Source: Bacillota bacterium (GTDB lineage Bacteria > Bacillota > Limnochordia > DTU087 > JAAYGB01). Taken from it: DNA of 64,000 nt. This document shows positions 53,776 through 62,803 of the stretch, in pieces. A program made the translations under genes and the position numbers. Location: contig JAAYGB010000066.1 of assembly GCA_012727955.1 (NCBI GenBank), positions 34,154-98,153 on the forward strand, written 5' to 3'. The notes under the pieces were generated by a model. That model was given only the letters and a program-made list of their open reading frames with translations, made no database searches and had not been told where the DNA came from. The stretch's first letter is position 1. Each line of letters begins with the position of its first letter.

Positions 53776-55242
53776 ATGGCCTTAACGGATCAAGAACTAG
53801 TCCGTCGGGAAAAACTGACCCGACTGCGGGAGTTAGGGATTAACCCCTACCCCGAAAAATACGAGGTGACTCACACCTTAGAGGAAGCAGCCAAGCTAGC
53901 CGATGGGGTGGCCGACGTCCAGGTAGCTGGCCGCATCCTCAATATCCGCCGCTTTGGCAAGCTAACCTTTATCCGAGTCAGCGACTTACTGGGAGATCTC
54001 CAATTGGCCCTACGCCAAGACGTAGTCGGCGAAGAGGTGTACTCTGTCTTTCATTCAACCATTGATATTGGCGATTTTATCGGGGCCAAGGGTGAGATGT
54101 TTACCACCCGTACTGGAGAGAAGACCCTGCGGATTGATGAATACACCTTCCTGGGTAAAGCCCTGCGGCCTCTACCGGAGAAGTGGCACGGCCTGACCGA
54201 TGTCGAAGCCCGCTATCGCCAGCGCTACCTTGACCTAATTATGAATCAAGAAACTAGGCAGCGCTTTGTCCTTCGCACCAAGATGGTCAGTGCTATCCGT
54301 CGCTTCCTGGAAAATGAAGGGTTCTTAGAAGTTGAAACCCCGGTGTTACAACCCAAACCTTCGGGAGCCTTGGCCAAGCCCTTTGTCACCCACCACAATG
54401 CCCTGGACATTGACCTATATCTGCGAATTGCTCCAGAGACCTACCTCAAGCGACTGATCGTCGGTGGCTTCACCCATGTCTTTGAAGTGGCAAGGAACTT
54501 CCGTAACGAAGGCATCAGCCCTACTCATCTGCAGGACTTTACGATGATTGAGGGGTACAGCGCCTATTGGAACTACCAGGACAACATGCAGCTGATTAAG
54601 CGCATGTTAGTGCAGGTGGTGAAAGAGCTCTTTGGCTCGACGGAAATTCAAATCGGGGACCATCGCATCGATTTCTCCGGGGAATGGCCGGTGAAATCCT
54701 TCCGGGACCTGCTAATTGCCGATGCTGGGATCGACATCAATGAGTATCCCACGGCAGCAGATCTGCTCGCGGCCATCGAAGAACGGGGCATTACCCTGGA
54801 GCACGATAATATCAAGGCCTTAGGCAAGGGCAACCTGATTGACCTGCTGTACAAGAAGGTCAGTCGACCCAAGTTGATCCAGCCGACCTTCTTAGTGGGA
54901 CATCCCATCGAACTTTCCCCTCTGGCCAGAGCCAATGATGAGGACGGTCGGATCACCGATCGCTTCCAGCTGTTGGTCAATGGCGCTGAGATCGTCAACG
55001 CCTATTCTGAGTTGGTGGATCCCATTGAGCAAAGGAAGCGCCTGGAAGAACAGGCTAGGCTGCGAAGTGCCGGCGATGAAGAAGCCATGGTGATGGATGA
55101 GGACTACATCACGGCAATGGAGTACGGTATGCCTCCTATCTCCGGCTGGGGATTGGGGATTGACCGCTTAGCTCAAGTCCTCCTCAATACTGAGAATATC
55201 AAGGATTGCGTCCTCTTCCCCCTTATGCGGCCCGTAGACTAA
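53776..55242 (+). CDS. lysS: lysyl-tRNA synthetase, class II
   Basis: The 488-residue synthetase has the N-terminal OB-fold anticodon domain (residues about 45-145, VAGRILNIRRFGKLTFIRV). Class II motif 1 includes FLEVETPVLQP, motif 2 FEVARNFRNEGISPTHLQDFTMIE, and motif 3 GWGLGIDRLAQVL. ATG 53776 follows AAGGAGG. Its expression is set by the T-box leader, so it should respond to charging of tRNA-Lys. Confidence 0.97.
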   Translation: MALTDQELVRREKLTRLRELGINPYPEKYEVTHTLEEAAKLADGVADVQVAGRILNIRRFGKLTFIRVSDLLGDLQLALRQDVVGEEVYSVFHSTIDIGDFIGAKGEMFTTRTGEKTLRIDEYTFLGKALRPLPEKWHGLTDVEARYRQRYLDLIMNQETRQRFVLRTKMVSAIRRFLENEGFLEVETPVLQPKPSGALAKPFVTHHNALDIDLYLRIAPETYLKRLIVGGFTHVFEVARNFRNEGISPTHLQDFTMIEGYSAYWNYQDNMQLIKRMLVQVVKELFGSTEIQIGDHRIDFSGEWPVKSFRDLLIADAGIDINEYPTAADLLAAIEERGITLEHDNIKALGKGNLIDLLYKKVSRPKLIQPTFLVGHPIELSPLARANDEDGRITDRFQLLVNGAEIVNAYSELVDPIEQRKRLEEQARLRSAGDEEAMVMDEDYITAMEYGMPPISGWGLGIDRLAQVLLNTENIKDCVLFPLMRPVD

Positions 55243-55364
55243 TCTGGGATCCCGTTCCTATTTTGGGCTGGGAAGATAAGAATAGGAAAATTCTCCTTTC
55301 CAAGTTTTTTTCTTAGCGAGTATGCTATGGTAAATCCTACTCTACACAGAAAGGAGAATTGGGT

Positions 55365-55736
55365 ATGGCGTACGGATATAGCGGCTACGACTATGGCTGC
55401 TACGACGATTGTCGCTATGGCGGCTATGATGGCTATGGTGACTACCGCCGGGAACCCTATGGATATGGCTATGGCGGCTATGACTACGGCGGAGACTGGT
55501 ATCGGCTCCTGCGGCGGCAAGTCAACGATAACGTCCTAGTGATCCTAACCTCCGGCGGACGGTATAGTGCCGTATCGGGGATCCTTACTCGTGTCTATCC
55601 CGAATATATTGTCCTCATCAACGGTAACGTCATTCTCGAGATTCCGATGAATCGAATCGCTACCGTGTCTAAGTTAGCCGGCGGCGGTCCCGTTGCTCCG
55701 GCTCCGGGTTCTGTGGCCGGCTTCCCTGTTAAATAG
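55365..55736 (+). CDS. Tyr/Gly-rich protein with small C-terminal LSm/DUF2642-like domain
   Basis: The 123-residue protein has a striking N-terminal 45 residues made mainly of Tyr, Gly and Asp in YGG/GYG/DYG repeats with two Cys (GCYDDC). This is followed by a beta-rich domain, DNVLVILTSGGRYSAVSGILTRVY and on to LEIPMNRIATV, similar to DUF2642 domains in spore-coat-associated proteins. The Pro/Ala-rich tail is short. ATG 55365 follows AAGGAGAA. A spore coat or crust role is an inference. A terminator follows. Confidence 0.75.
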   Translation: MAYGYSGYDYGCYDDCRYGGYDGYGDYRREPYGYGYGGYDYGGDWYRLLRRQVNDNVLVILTSGGRYSAVSGILTRVYPEYIVLINGNVILEIPMNRIATVSKLAGGGPVAPAPGSVAGFPVK

Positions 55737-55764
55737 ATGGGAGAACGAAAGATTCGACGACAAG

Positions 55765-55792
55765 TGCGGGGTTGAGCGCTGCCAACCCCGCA
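55765..55792 (+). terminator. terminator of the Tyr/Gly-rich gene
   Basis: TGCGGGGTTG (55765-55774) pairs perfectly with CAACCCCGCA (55783-55792), followed by TTTGCTATTT. It separates this gene from the convergent kinase cluster. Confidence 0.82.
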
Positions 55793-55847
55793 TTTGCTAT
55801 TTCCCGGGAAATTCAGATAATTGACTTATTATCTGGCTATTAACTAC

Positions 55848-56900
55848 CTATGAACTGCCCCACTTGCGAGGCGTCAGATGTTGAAATAGTGGGGCTTGGG
55901 CCAAGACTTCTGCAGGGGAAGCTGTCCCCGTTGTGCCTAACTTCTGGATAGTGATAGACGCAGTGACATTGCCGAGCTTGGCGGCGTCTATGGGCTCCCA
56001 TTGGGACATCAGGGCTGCGAGAATTCCCGCCATGGCGCTGTCTCCTGCCCCAACAACATCAATGGGGCCAGGGACGAAGATGGTGGGCACTAAAGAGGAA
56101 CGGGACTTGGTTATGACCAACTGCCCCCGACTTCCCAGGGTGATAAACACCGGCCGGCCAGCCTGGCTGTATAACTCCTGTCCAACGGCTGCTAATTGCC
56201 CATCGTCAACCTCTTCAGACTCGTACCCACCTCTACCTGCCAATACTTCCTGGGCATTGGGAGTTAGCATCACGTTGCGATACTGCCAAGCGCGGGCCCT
56301 GGAATCGACTATGATAGGCAAATCAGGGTAGGTCTGGGCGATTTGGGTTAGGTGTTGCCGAAGGGCAGTAGTGACAACGCCGCACTCTGCCTCTGCCACT
56401 TGGTCGATGACCGCGATTCCGTCGACCTTCGGAGCCAACGCCGCCAATCTCGCCGCGATTTTGTCCACGATGTCCGGGGGAGTGGGAGAGAAATTCTTGA
56501 TGTCCAAGCGATTCAGTTCGACGTCTCCTTCTCCCTGCTGCCGCATCGGCTTGGTGTAGGTTGGAGTCCGAAGTCGGTCATCGATAATCATCGCCTCGGT
56601 ATTAATTCCCCTTCGGTGCAGTTCCCGGCGTAAATCATACCCAGCACCATCGTCTCCCAGCAGGCTCAAAGCCATCACGTGCCCGATTTCCAAGGCCGCC
56701 AAACTGTCGGCAACGGAACCTGCGGCTCCCGGGCTGTTCCTCACTTCGACGACCTGGTATGCCGTCAGTCCCGTCTCCAAAGAAGGTTCATCCTTGGCCG
56801 GGTCAATCATCAGATACCGATCGAGGAAAAAATCACCCACTACCAACACGGTTTTCTGCTTCAACCGGGAAAATAGCTGCTCCAGACACCTTCTATCCAC
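55848..56900 (-). CDS. PfkB/RfaE1-like sugar kinase
   Basis: The 350-residue ribokinase-fold protein has VLVVGDFFLDRYLMIDP near residue 20, the substrate-binding EVRNSPGAAGSVADSLAALE segment and the anion-hole motif IDVVGAGDSAMAGILAAL. The NSPGAAG and start motif are closest to the RfaE/HldE kinase domain. It lies 1 base after the deoxyhypusine-synthase-like gene, whose last codons contain its ribosome-binding site (GTG start at 56900). The gene is part of a three-gene unit with a HAD phosphatase. Confidence 0.85.
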   Translation of the reverse strand: MDRRCLEQLFSRLKQKTVLVVGDFFLDRYLMIDPAKDEPSLETGLTAYQVVEVRNSPGAAGSVADSLAALEIGHVMALSLLGDDGAGYDLRRELHRRGINTEAMIIDDRLRTPTYTKPMRQQGEGDVELNRLDIKNFSPTPPDIVDKIAARLAALAPKVDGIAVIDQVAEAECGVVTTALRQHLTQIAQTYPDLPIIVDSRARAWQYRNVMLTPNAQEVLAGRGGYESEEVDDGQLAAVGQELYSQAGRPVFITLGSRGQLVITKSRSSLVPTIFVPGPIDVVGAGDSAMAGILAALMSQWEPIDAAKLGNVTASITIQKLGTTGTASPAEVLAQAPLFQHLTPRKWGSS

Positions 56901-56901
56901 C

Positions 56902-57885
56902 CTACCCTCCCCTTTCTGTACCCTTAGCCGCTGATGCCAGCAGATGATACAAGGCAGGCAGCGTTTGCCGGTGCTCCCCTTGGATATAGTAACTCTCGCC
57001 GCCATCGGCTACCGTTCTCACCAAAATCGTTTTCCAAGGCCGGTAGTAGTAGCGAGGATCCTCCTTGGACATCTCCCGATGGTAGTCCTCATCGGCGTAG
57101 GGGTGTAGGTCAAAGACGGCAGTGGTAAACCGGCTTACCCTTCGTCCTGTCTGTTCTGCGACATTGCGCACCATCGACAATGCCTTGAGGTAGACCTCCG
57201 GCCCCATCACCGCGGTTCCGATGTTCAGGAGCACACCGCCCTCAAGGTTGTCAACGGACTGTACATAAGTAAGAAAGTCCCGATAGCTTACCTCACCCAA
57301 GGCGGCACCGCTGCAGTTGGGATGCTGATGAATAATGTCCTGACCTAGGGCTACGTGAATCGTCACCGGAACCCTGGCCCGATATCCTGCCGCTAGGATG
57401 CTGATATCCTTGTAGGGAAAATCCCCTTCAGAAATAGCACGACCCAAAGCTTCCCCAAAGCCAAGATCGGTGGTCGCGGCCTGTCGGGCGATGTCGTTGA
57501 TGCCGCCGGTCTCCTGCCACAGACCAAATTCTCCCTTCCTGATATACCGAGCCACACTTTCACTGGTTGCTCCCACTAAGGCCAGTTCATAGTCATGAAT
57601 CGCCCCAGCACCATTGAGCGCGATATGGGTCAGGTAGCCCTCCTTCATCAGTTGAATGACAAACCGACTCATGCCCGTCTTGATCACATGAGCTCCCATC
57701 ATCGCAATGACCGCGGACCCTTGAGATCGAGCCCGTTGAATCCTCTCGGCGACGATAGACAACGCGGGATGGGAAAACTCCCCGGTATAGTCGAGATCAA
57801 CTAAGTCAGCTACCGACACGTCGTGCTCGCGCTCGGTCACGGGTCTTAACCTCAGCTTGGTAGGATCGAATCTGGGATAGACCAC
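56902..57885 (-). CDS. deoxyhypusine-synthase-like protein, function unknown
   Basis: The 327-residue protein contains AVIAMMGAHVIKTGMSRFVI followed by MKEGYLTHIALNGAGAIHDYELALVGATSESV, which resembles the NAD-binding core of deoxyhypusine synthase. The enzyme proper would need eIF5A, absent from bacteria, so it probably acts on another substrate. A second notable block is HPNCSGAALGEVSYRDF. The GTG start follows GGGGGGAG. It is flanked by a PfkB kinase (1 base after) and a HAD phosphatase (49 bases before). I do not know a demonstrated function for the family. Confidence 0.6.
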   Translation of the reverse strand: MVYPRFDPTKLRLRPVTEREHDVSVADLVDLDYTGEFSHPALSIVAERIQRARSQGSAVIAMMGAHVIKTGMSRFVIQLMKEGYLTHIALNGAGAIHDYELALVGATSESVARYIRKGEFGLWQETGGINDIARQAATTDLGFGEALGRAISEGDFPYKDISILAAGYRARVPVTIHVALGQDIIHQHPNCSGAALGEVSYRDFLTYVQSVDNLEGGVLLNIGTAVMGPEVYLKALSMVRNVAEQTGRRVSRFTTAVFDLHPYADEDYHREMSKEDPRYYYRPWKTILVRTVADGGESYYIQGEHRQTLPALYHLLASAAKGTERGG

Positions 57886-57934
57886 AGTTACTCCCCCCTT
57901 GTTTCGCTGTAACTGCCCACTTCTAGATTCCTTT

Positions 57935-58774
57935 CTAGCTCAAGGCTTTCTCAAGCCAGGTAAGGTCCTGGTAGTCGGCGATAATCCCATCGGCACCTGC
58001 GGCAATCAACCGCTCCCGCTTCCAGGAGTCCATTCCCCCCTGACCGGTTTCATCGGAGGCCACTCCGATGGCGATTCCTCCCACTTCCTTGACGTTTTCT
58101 ATTTCAACAAACCCGTCGCCAAAGCCCAACAGCCGTGAACCATCGATGTTGTGAGCACTGATGATCCGTTCGATGACCATGGCTTTGGAAAATCTCTTGT
58201 AGTCATCCAAGGCACCGAAAATCCCGGCAAAGTAACCGTCGATGCCGAGGGCTTTGGCTTCCAATTTAACGTCGGGATCGTCGGTACCACTGGCTAGATA
58301 CATGGTTATTCCTCGTTCCTGAAGCAAGGTAAGCAGCTGAATCGAGCCCGGGACCAGAAGTTCCTCGGGATCAATGGTCCCATCTAGCAATCCCTGTCGG
58401 CGGTGACCGACCCGGAGCATCAGCCGACGCAGATATTCATGTTTGTAGTCCAAGGGATCCGCCGGTTCCTTTCCTCGCAATTTCACTTCTTCGGCCAAAC
58501 GAATCATCTGATAGATGGTTTGTTTGCCGGTAAGTTCGGTGACAAACTCCGTCACCAATTCCTCCAGCTGCCAAGCCATCTCATCGGTCTTGGTCTCTTG
58601 CAGAACTTCAACCCCGTAACTGATCATTACCTCTTGCCAGCCGCCACGAATCAAACTAAGAGTGCCATCAAAGTCAAAGAGGCAAAACTGAATTTGCTGC
58701 AGTGAATCCACGGGGTTAATCCACTCGATAACCGATATATCTCGCCGATGAAGATCCTTTCCTTGCCTTGCCAT
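57935..58774 (-). CDS. HAD-superfamily phosphatase
   Basis: The 279-residue HAD hydrolase has motif I DFDGTLSLIRGG (Asp nucleophile), motif II LASGTDD, a Lys in motif III (ALDDYKRFSKA) and motif IV GFGDGFVEIE. The cap is a C1 helical domain (residues about 50-130). It is upstream of the deoxyhypusine-synthase-like gene on the same strand. In the cluster it may dephosphorylate a sugar bisphosphate made by the kinase; this is inferred from position only. Confidence 0.82.
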   Translation of the reverse strand: MARQGKDLHRRDISVIEWINPVDSLQQIQFCLFDFDGTLSLIRGGWQEVMISYGVEVLQETKTDEMAWQLEELVTEFVTELTGKQTIYQMIRLAEEVKLRGKEPADPLDYKHEYLRRLMLRVGHRRQGLLDGTIDPEELLVPGSIQLLTLLQERGITMYLASGTDDPDVKLEAKALGIDGYFAGIFGALDDYKRFSKAMVIERIISAHNIDGSRLLGFGDGFVEIENVKEVGGIAIGVASDETGQGGMDSWKRERLIAAGADGIIADYQDLTWLEKALS

Positions 58775-58893
58775 CGCTGCATCTCACCCCTCTTTGGAAA
58801 GTCTATACTCCTTCGTCCCCCTTGCCGCTACTGCTTCTGCCTCTAACCGCTAATACCTGCCAAGACCCACCCCCTCAGTCCGATGGACCAGTC

Positions 58894-58922
58894 GTATAAA
58901 TGCAGGGTTCTGAGCCATACTC
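58894..58922 (+). promoter_or_regulatory. possible sigma-G-type promoter of the ger operon
   Basis: GTATA (58894-58898), 17 bases, CATACTC (58916-58922), which approaches the forespore sigma-G consensus (GHATR, CATNHTA) with a mismatch at the last base. It would start transcription near 58928, just before the gerKA start. Forespore expression is expected of such operons. Confidence 0.4.
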
Positions 58923-58948
58923 CATACAGATGGGGGTGACAATTGCAG

Positions 58949-60520
58949 ATGGCAAAATCCCGTAAGCCTAGCAAGACAAGAAGAAGGGGTATCTCCTTCG
59001 GTCACGATCAATTGCCGAGAAGTCTAGAAGAAATCAAGGAACTGTTGGATTTTGTCCTGCAGGATGCCACCGATGTTGTCCGGCGAGAGATCCTGTTGGG
59101 AACGGAAAGAAAACATAAGGTCTTGGTGCTTTTTACCGAAGGTCTCGTGGATAAGGCGGAAGTGGAGAATCATATTATTAGACCGATTCTCATCGACGCG
59201 AGATTGACTCCCCCCAGTTACGCCACTCCCAGCCAGGCCTTTGAGTATCTCGAGGCGGCCCTGGTATCAACGGCTTCGGCCACCAGGGTTGAAACGATGG
59301 ATGAGGTCATCCTGGCGGTCATGTCAGGAGTTTCTGCCGTATTCGTCGACGGTCATAATCAAGCTCTGCTCTTTGAGACCAAGGGTTGGCCCACCCGCAG
59401 TGTCTCGGAACCCGCTGTAGAGAATGTGATTCGCGGCCCCCGGGACGCCTTCACCGAAACCCTGCGGGTCAATACCGCACTGATTCGCCGTCGCTGGCGA
59501 GACCCCAATATTGTGTTTAAGCCCCTTAAACTGGGGCGGCGGAGTAAAACCGACGTCGCCATGGTTTACGTTGGTGACCTGGCAGATCCGAAATTGGTGG
59601 AGGAAGTGGAAAAGCGTCTCCTTGAAATCGACTCCGATATTGTCCTGGAAAGCGGTCTCGTGGAACAGCTCATCGAGGAAAACTCCTATACGCCCTTTCC
59701 CACCTGCCAGACCACCGAAAGGCCCGACAGTGTCGTGGGCGCGATTGCCGAGGGAAGAATTGGAATCATCGTGGATGGGGCTCCCTTGGTGCTGCTGGTC
59801 CCCACCACCTTGAATACTCTGATGCAATCGCCGGAGGATTACTACAACCGTTGGTATGTTACCACCTTGGCCCGACTGGTCCGCTTCGTCGGCAACTTCT
59901 TTGCCTTGGTCCTGCCGGGACTGTATATCGCCTTGACCTCCTTTCACCCGGAAATGCTGCCGACGGCCCTGGCCCAAAGCATTGCCGGTTCTCGGGTCGG
60001 GGTACCCTTTCCCGCTGCCCTGGAGGCCTTCGTTATGCAAGGGGCCTTAGAGCTGCTGCAGGAAGCGGGAGTCCGACTGCCCAGCGCCATTGGACAAACC
60101 GTGGGAATCGTCGGCGGACTCATCGTCGGTGAAGCCGCGGTGTCCGCGGGTCTGGTCAGCCCGGGAATCGTCATCGTCATTGCCTTGACAGCCATCTCCA
60201 GCTTTTCCCTTCCCTCATGGCCCTTGGCAACGGCCTTTCGGGGCTTGAGGATCCTGATCATGCTTGGAGCTTCGCTGTTTGGGCTGTTTGGCGTCGTGGT
60301 AGTATGCTGGCTGATCATGGTGCACCTGTTATCTTTGAAAAGCTTTGGCGTACCCTACTTGGCTCCATGGGCGCCCCTGAAGCTGGGAGATCTTAAAGAC
60401 TCCTTGGTGCGACTACCCCTGGAGGTCTTCCGTCGCCGTCCCTCGATCTACGGAAGTGCTGACAAGGAAAGACAAAGACCGATTCAGTCTGATCAGAAAG
60501 GGACCCAAGATGATGCGTAA
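58949..60520 (+). CDS. gerKA: GerA-family spore germination receptor A subunit
   Basis: The 523-residue protein has a soluble N-terminal half starting with GHDQLPRSLEEIKELLDF and containing the VFVDGHNQALLFETKGWPTRSVSEPA segment. Then RGPRDAFTETLRVNTALIRRRWRDPNIVFK is the GerA signature. Five or so membrane helices follow (FFALVLPGLYIALTSFHPEMLP, GQTVGIVGGLIVGEAAVSAGLVSPGIVIVIALTAI). It senses germinants in the spore inner membrane. ATG 58949 follows GGGGGTGA. The A-C-B gene order matches gerK. Confidence 0.95.
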   Translation: MAKSRKPSKTRRRGISFGHDQLPRSLEEIKELLDFVLQDATDVVRREILLGTERKHKVLVLFTEGLVDKAEVENHIIRPILIDARLTPPSYATPSQAFEYLEAALVSTASATRVETMDEVILAVMSGVSAVFVDGHNQALLFETKGWPTRSVSEPAVENVIRGPRDAFTETLRVNTALIRRRWRDPNIVFKPLKLGRRSKTDVAMVYVGDLADPKLVEEVEKRLLEIDSDIVLESGLVEQLIEENSYTPFPTCQTTERPDSVVGAIAEGRIGIIVDGAPLVLLVPTTLNTLMQSPEDYYNRWYVTTLARLVRFVGNFFALVLPGLYIALTSFHPEMLPTALAQSIAGSRVGVPFPAALEAFVMQGALELLQEAGVRLPSAIGQTVGIVGGLIVGEAAVSAGLVSPGIVIVIALTAISSFSLPSWPLATAFRGLRILIMLGASLFGLFGVVVVCWLIMVHLLSLKSFGVPYLAPWAPLKLGDLKDSLVRLPLEVFRRRPSIYGSADKERQRPIQSDQKGTQDDA

Positions 60521-61658
60521 AGCCCTAAGTTGCCTGTTGGTAATACTGCTGATGTTCTCCCTGGGGGGATGTTGGGATCAGATTGAAATTCAAGATCGGG
60601 CCTTCATTCAAGGCATTGGCATCGATCTCGCCGAGGATCCAGAACACCCAGATCACTATCTAATCACCTTGGAAATTCCCAAACTCGGCGCCTCAGCCCA
60701 AGGTGAATCTGGCGGCGTTCAGGGAAATGGCGGGGGCGAGAACTTCTGGTTGCTGGCGGGAACAGGCCCCTCCATCTATGACACCGCTCGAGAATTGGCC
60801 AATCGGGCTAACTTAGATCTCTTCCTGGGCCATACTCGGGTAGTAGTGATCAGCAAAGCCGTGGCCGAAGAGGGGCTCGACAAGATCCTTGATTTTTTCG
60901 AGAGACACAGGGAGTTTACCCGACGATTTCAAGTGGTCATCGCCGCGGACAAGGCCAAGGATGTCTTTGCCGTTCAGCCTCCCATTACTCCGCTGGCCTC
61001 CACATATATCTATGATATTCTCGAGCACAGCCGTTTAAGTAACTCCTTTATTCCCCGGGGATATAACCGGATCATTAGGTCATTGCGGGAGACGGGAAAC
61101 GCCCATATCCCCCGAGTTACTCCGGGAAAAACCGATATTAAAGTTGGTGGCACCGCGCTGATCAAGGATTGGAAAATGGTGGGCTGGTTAGGTGAGGAGG
61201 AAACTGCCGCCCTGGCCTACATGCTCAATGAGGGAGAAGGCGGCGACATCGTGATCTCAGGATACCCGGAACCGGAAAGCAAATTGACCTTCGGCATCGG
61301 GAAGTTTAAATCCACCATTAAGCCGAAGGTGGAAAGGGGTCAAGTCCGCTTTGAAATCAAGATGTCCGTGGAGGGCAGTGTCGCGGAAATCAGCCCCACC
61401 AGACCACTGATTAGCCTGCAGGAGATTCGCGAGGCGGAGTTGTTGGTGGCCAAGGAGATTGAAGAGGACGTCCGAGCCACCCTGGACAAGCTCCAGTCAG
61501 AGTTTCAAACCGATGTCGTGAGATTCGGCTGGCTGATCAGTCGCTATTATCCCAAGGCATGGGAACAGCTGCAGGACAATTGGCCCGAGGAGTTTTCCCG
61601 AGTCCAGGTTGACATTGACGTGCAGGTGCAAATCACAAGTATCGGGATGACGGCCTAG
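60510..61658 (+). CDS. gerKC: Ger(x)C-family spore germination lipoprotein
   Basis: The 382-residue lipoprotein has the signal MMRKALSCLLVILLMFSLGGC with the lipobox Cys at about residue 21 and then WDQIEIQDRAFIQGIGIDL, the GerAC signature. The final third is the conserved C-terminal beta domain (VRFGWLISRYYPKAWEQLQDNW). Its start overlaps the end of gerKA by 11 bases; AAAGGGA is upstream. Confidence 0.94.
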   Translation: MMRKALSCLLVILLMFSLGGCWDQIEIQDRAFIQGIGIDLAEDPEHPDHYLITLEIPKLGASAQGESGGVQGNGGGENFWLLAGTGPSIYDTARELANRANLDLFLGHTRVVVISKAVAEEGLDKILDFFERHREFTRRFQVVIAADKAKDVFAVQPPITPLASTYIYDILEHSRLSNSFIPRGYNRIIRSLRETGNAHIPRVTPGKTDIKVGGTALIKDWKMVGWLGEEETAALAYMLNEGEGGDIVISGYPEPESKLTFGIGKFKSTIKPKVERGQVRFEIKMSVEGSVAEISPTRPLISLQEIREAELLVAKEIEEDVRATLDKLQSEFQTDVVRFGWLISRYYPKAWEQLQDNWPEEFSRVQVDIDVQVQITSIGMTA

Positions 61659-61690
61659 TCCTGACCCATAGGTTTGGAGTGATCACCAAC

Positions 61691-62803
61691 ATGTATCGAG
61701 ATAACGACAAGATATCAGTGATGCAGCTCATCGCGATCTTAATTGTCGCCCTCTTTGATGTCCAACTTCTGTCCTTTCCCCGAGACTTAGCGGTGGCCGT
61801 TGGTCCCGATTGTTGGTTCGTCCTACTGTTGGTGCTCGCGATAGGCGCCGGTCTCGGCTGGTGTTTTCTCAAGATGGGCCAGATGTTTCCCGGTGAGGGA
61901 ATCGTTGAAATCCTACAGGCAGTGGTGGGCAAGACCCTAGGATGGGTATTGGGGGCGGGACTGTTTCTCTTGTGGCTGGGACAGACGGCTCGGGTAGTCC
62001 GCTTATCTTCGGCATTGGTGCAAGTCAGCCTGCTGGATTCTACTCCCAATGAGGTGATCTCGCTAGTTTTCCTTTTGGTCTCTGTGCATATGGCCCGCAA
62101 AGGGATTGAGCCCATGGGAAGAATGGCTACCCTTGTAGCCCTTGGTGCCATCTCCATTGCGTCCCTCTTGCCCCTTCTCACCTGGCCTGAAGCCGATTGG
62201 CTGAGTTTGCGCCCCATTCTTCATGGAGGCATTCTGCCCGAGCTAAAGGAAGCTCTGCTGATAACGGGCCGTCTCAGTGCTGTACTGGTGCCCTTGTTGC
62301 TCCTGTCATCGACGGAGAGCACCGCCCGAGAGCATCGGTATATTGTGCCCTCTGCCCTGATATTTGTGGGAATGCCGGTATTTGTCCTCAGCCTCATCAC
62401 CCTCGCAGTCTTTGGCGTCCAACAAAGCCAAGTCCTGATTCTCCCCGGCCTGGAGGTGGTTACTTCCATCGAGATGCCTACCTTACTTGTCGAAAGGTTA
62501 ACGGTTTTCTACGTCGGAGCCTGGGCGCTAATTGTGTTCATGAGTCTGTCGATTTTGCTGTACCTCTTGGCGATGATCTTTGGCCAGCTGTTTCATGTTA
62601 CCAGTTACATTCCCCTGGTGGGATTTTTAGTTCCTCCCGTCTACCTGATTTCCCGAATCCCGCCTAACGATGTTGCCGTCTACGCCTTCGCAGACTGGCT
62701 CTCACTGGCAACGGGTATCTATCTCGCCCTGATTCTAGGCGTATTCTTCCTTGCCATTCTCAATGGCAACAGACCGAGATGGAAAGGAGATGAAGAGGTT
62801 TGA
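61691..62803 (+). CDS. gerKB: GerAB/YndE-type spore germination permease
   Basis: The 370-residue protein has about ten membrane helices, starting with ISVMQLIAILIVALFDVQLLSFPRDL and including GAGLGWCFLKMGQMFPGEGIVEI, the GerAB family core of the amino-acid permease superfamily. It forms the germinant-binding channel with the A and C subunits. ATG 61691 follows GGAGTGAT; a GTG 12 bases upstream is possible. It overlaps the next gene by 4 bases. Confidence 0.94.
   Translation: MYRDNDKISVMQLIAILIVALFDVQLLSFPRDLAVAVGPDCWFVLLLVLAIGAGLGWCFLKMGQMFPGEGIVEILQAVVGKTLGWVLGAGLFLLWLGQTARVVRLSSALVQVSLLDSTPNEVISLVFLLVSVHMARKGIEPMGRMATLVALGAISIASLLPLLTWPEADWLSLRPILHGGILPELKEALLITGRLSAVLVPLLLLSSTESTAREHRYIVPSALIFVGMPVFVLSLITLAVFGVQQSQVLILPGLEVVTSIEMPTLLVERLTVFYVGAWALIVFMSLSILLYLLAMIFGQLFHVTSYIPLVGFLVPPVYLISRIPPNDVAVYAFADWLSLATGIYLALILGVFFLAILNGNRPRWKGDEEV

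Noticed and set aside
55365..55500. The Tyr/Gly repeat region considered as a DNA-level tandem repeat or mobile sequence.
   Set aside because: The repetition is in the protein composition. Codons vary between units, and no fixed-length DNA repeat is present.
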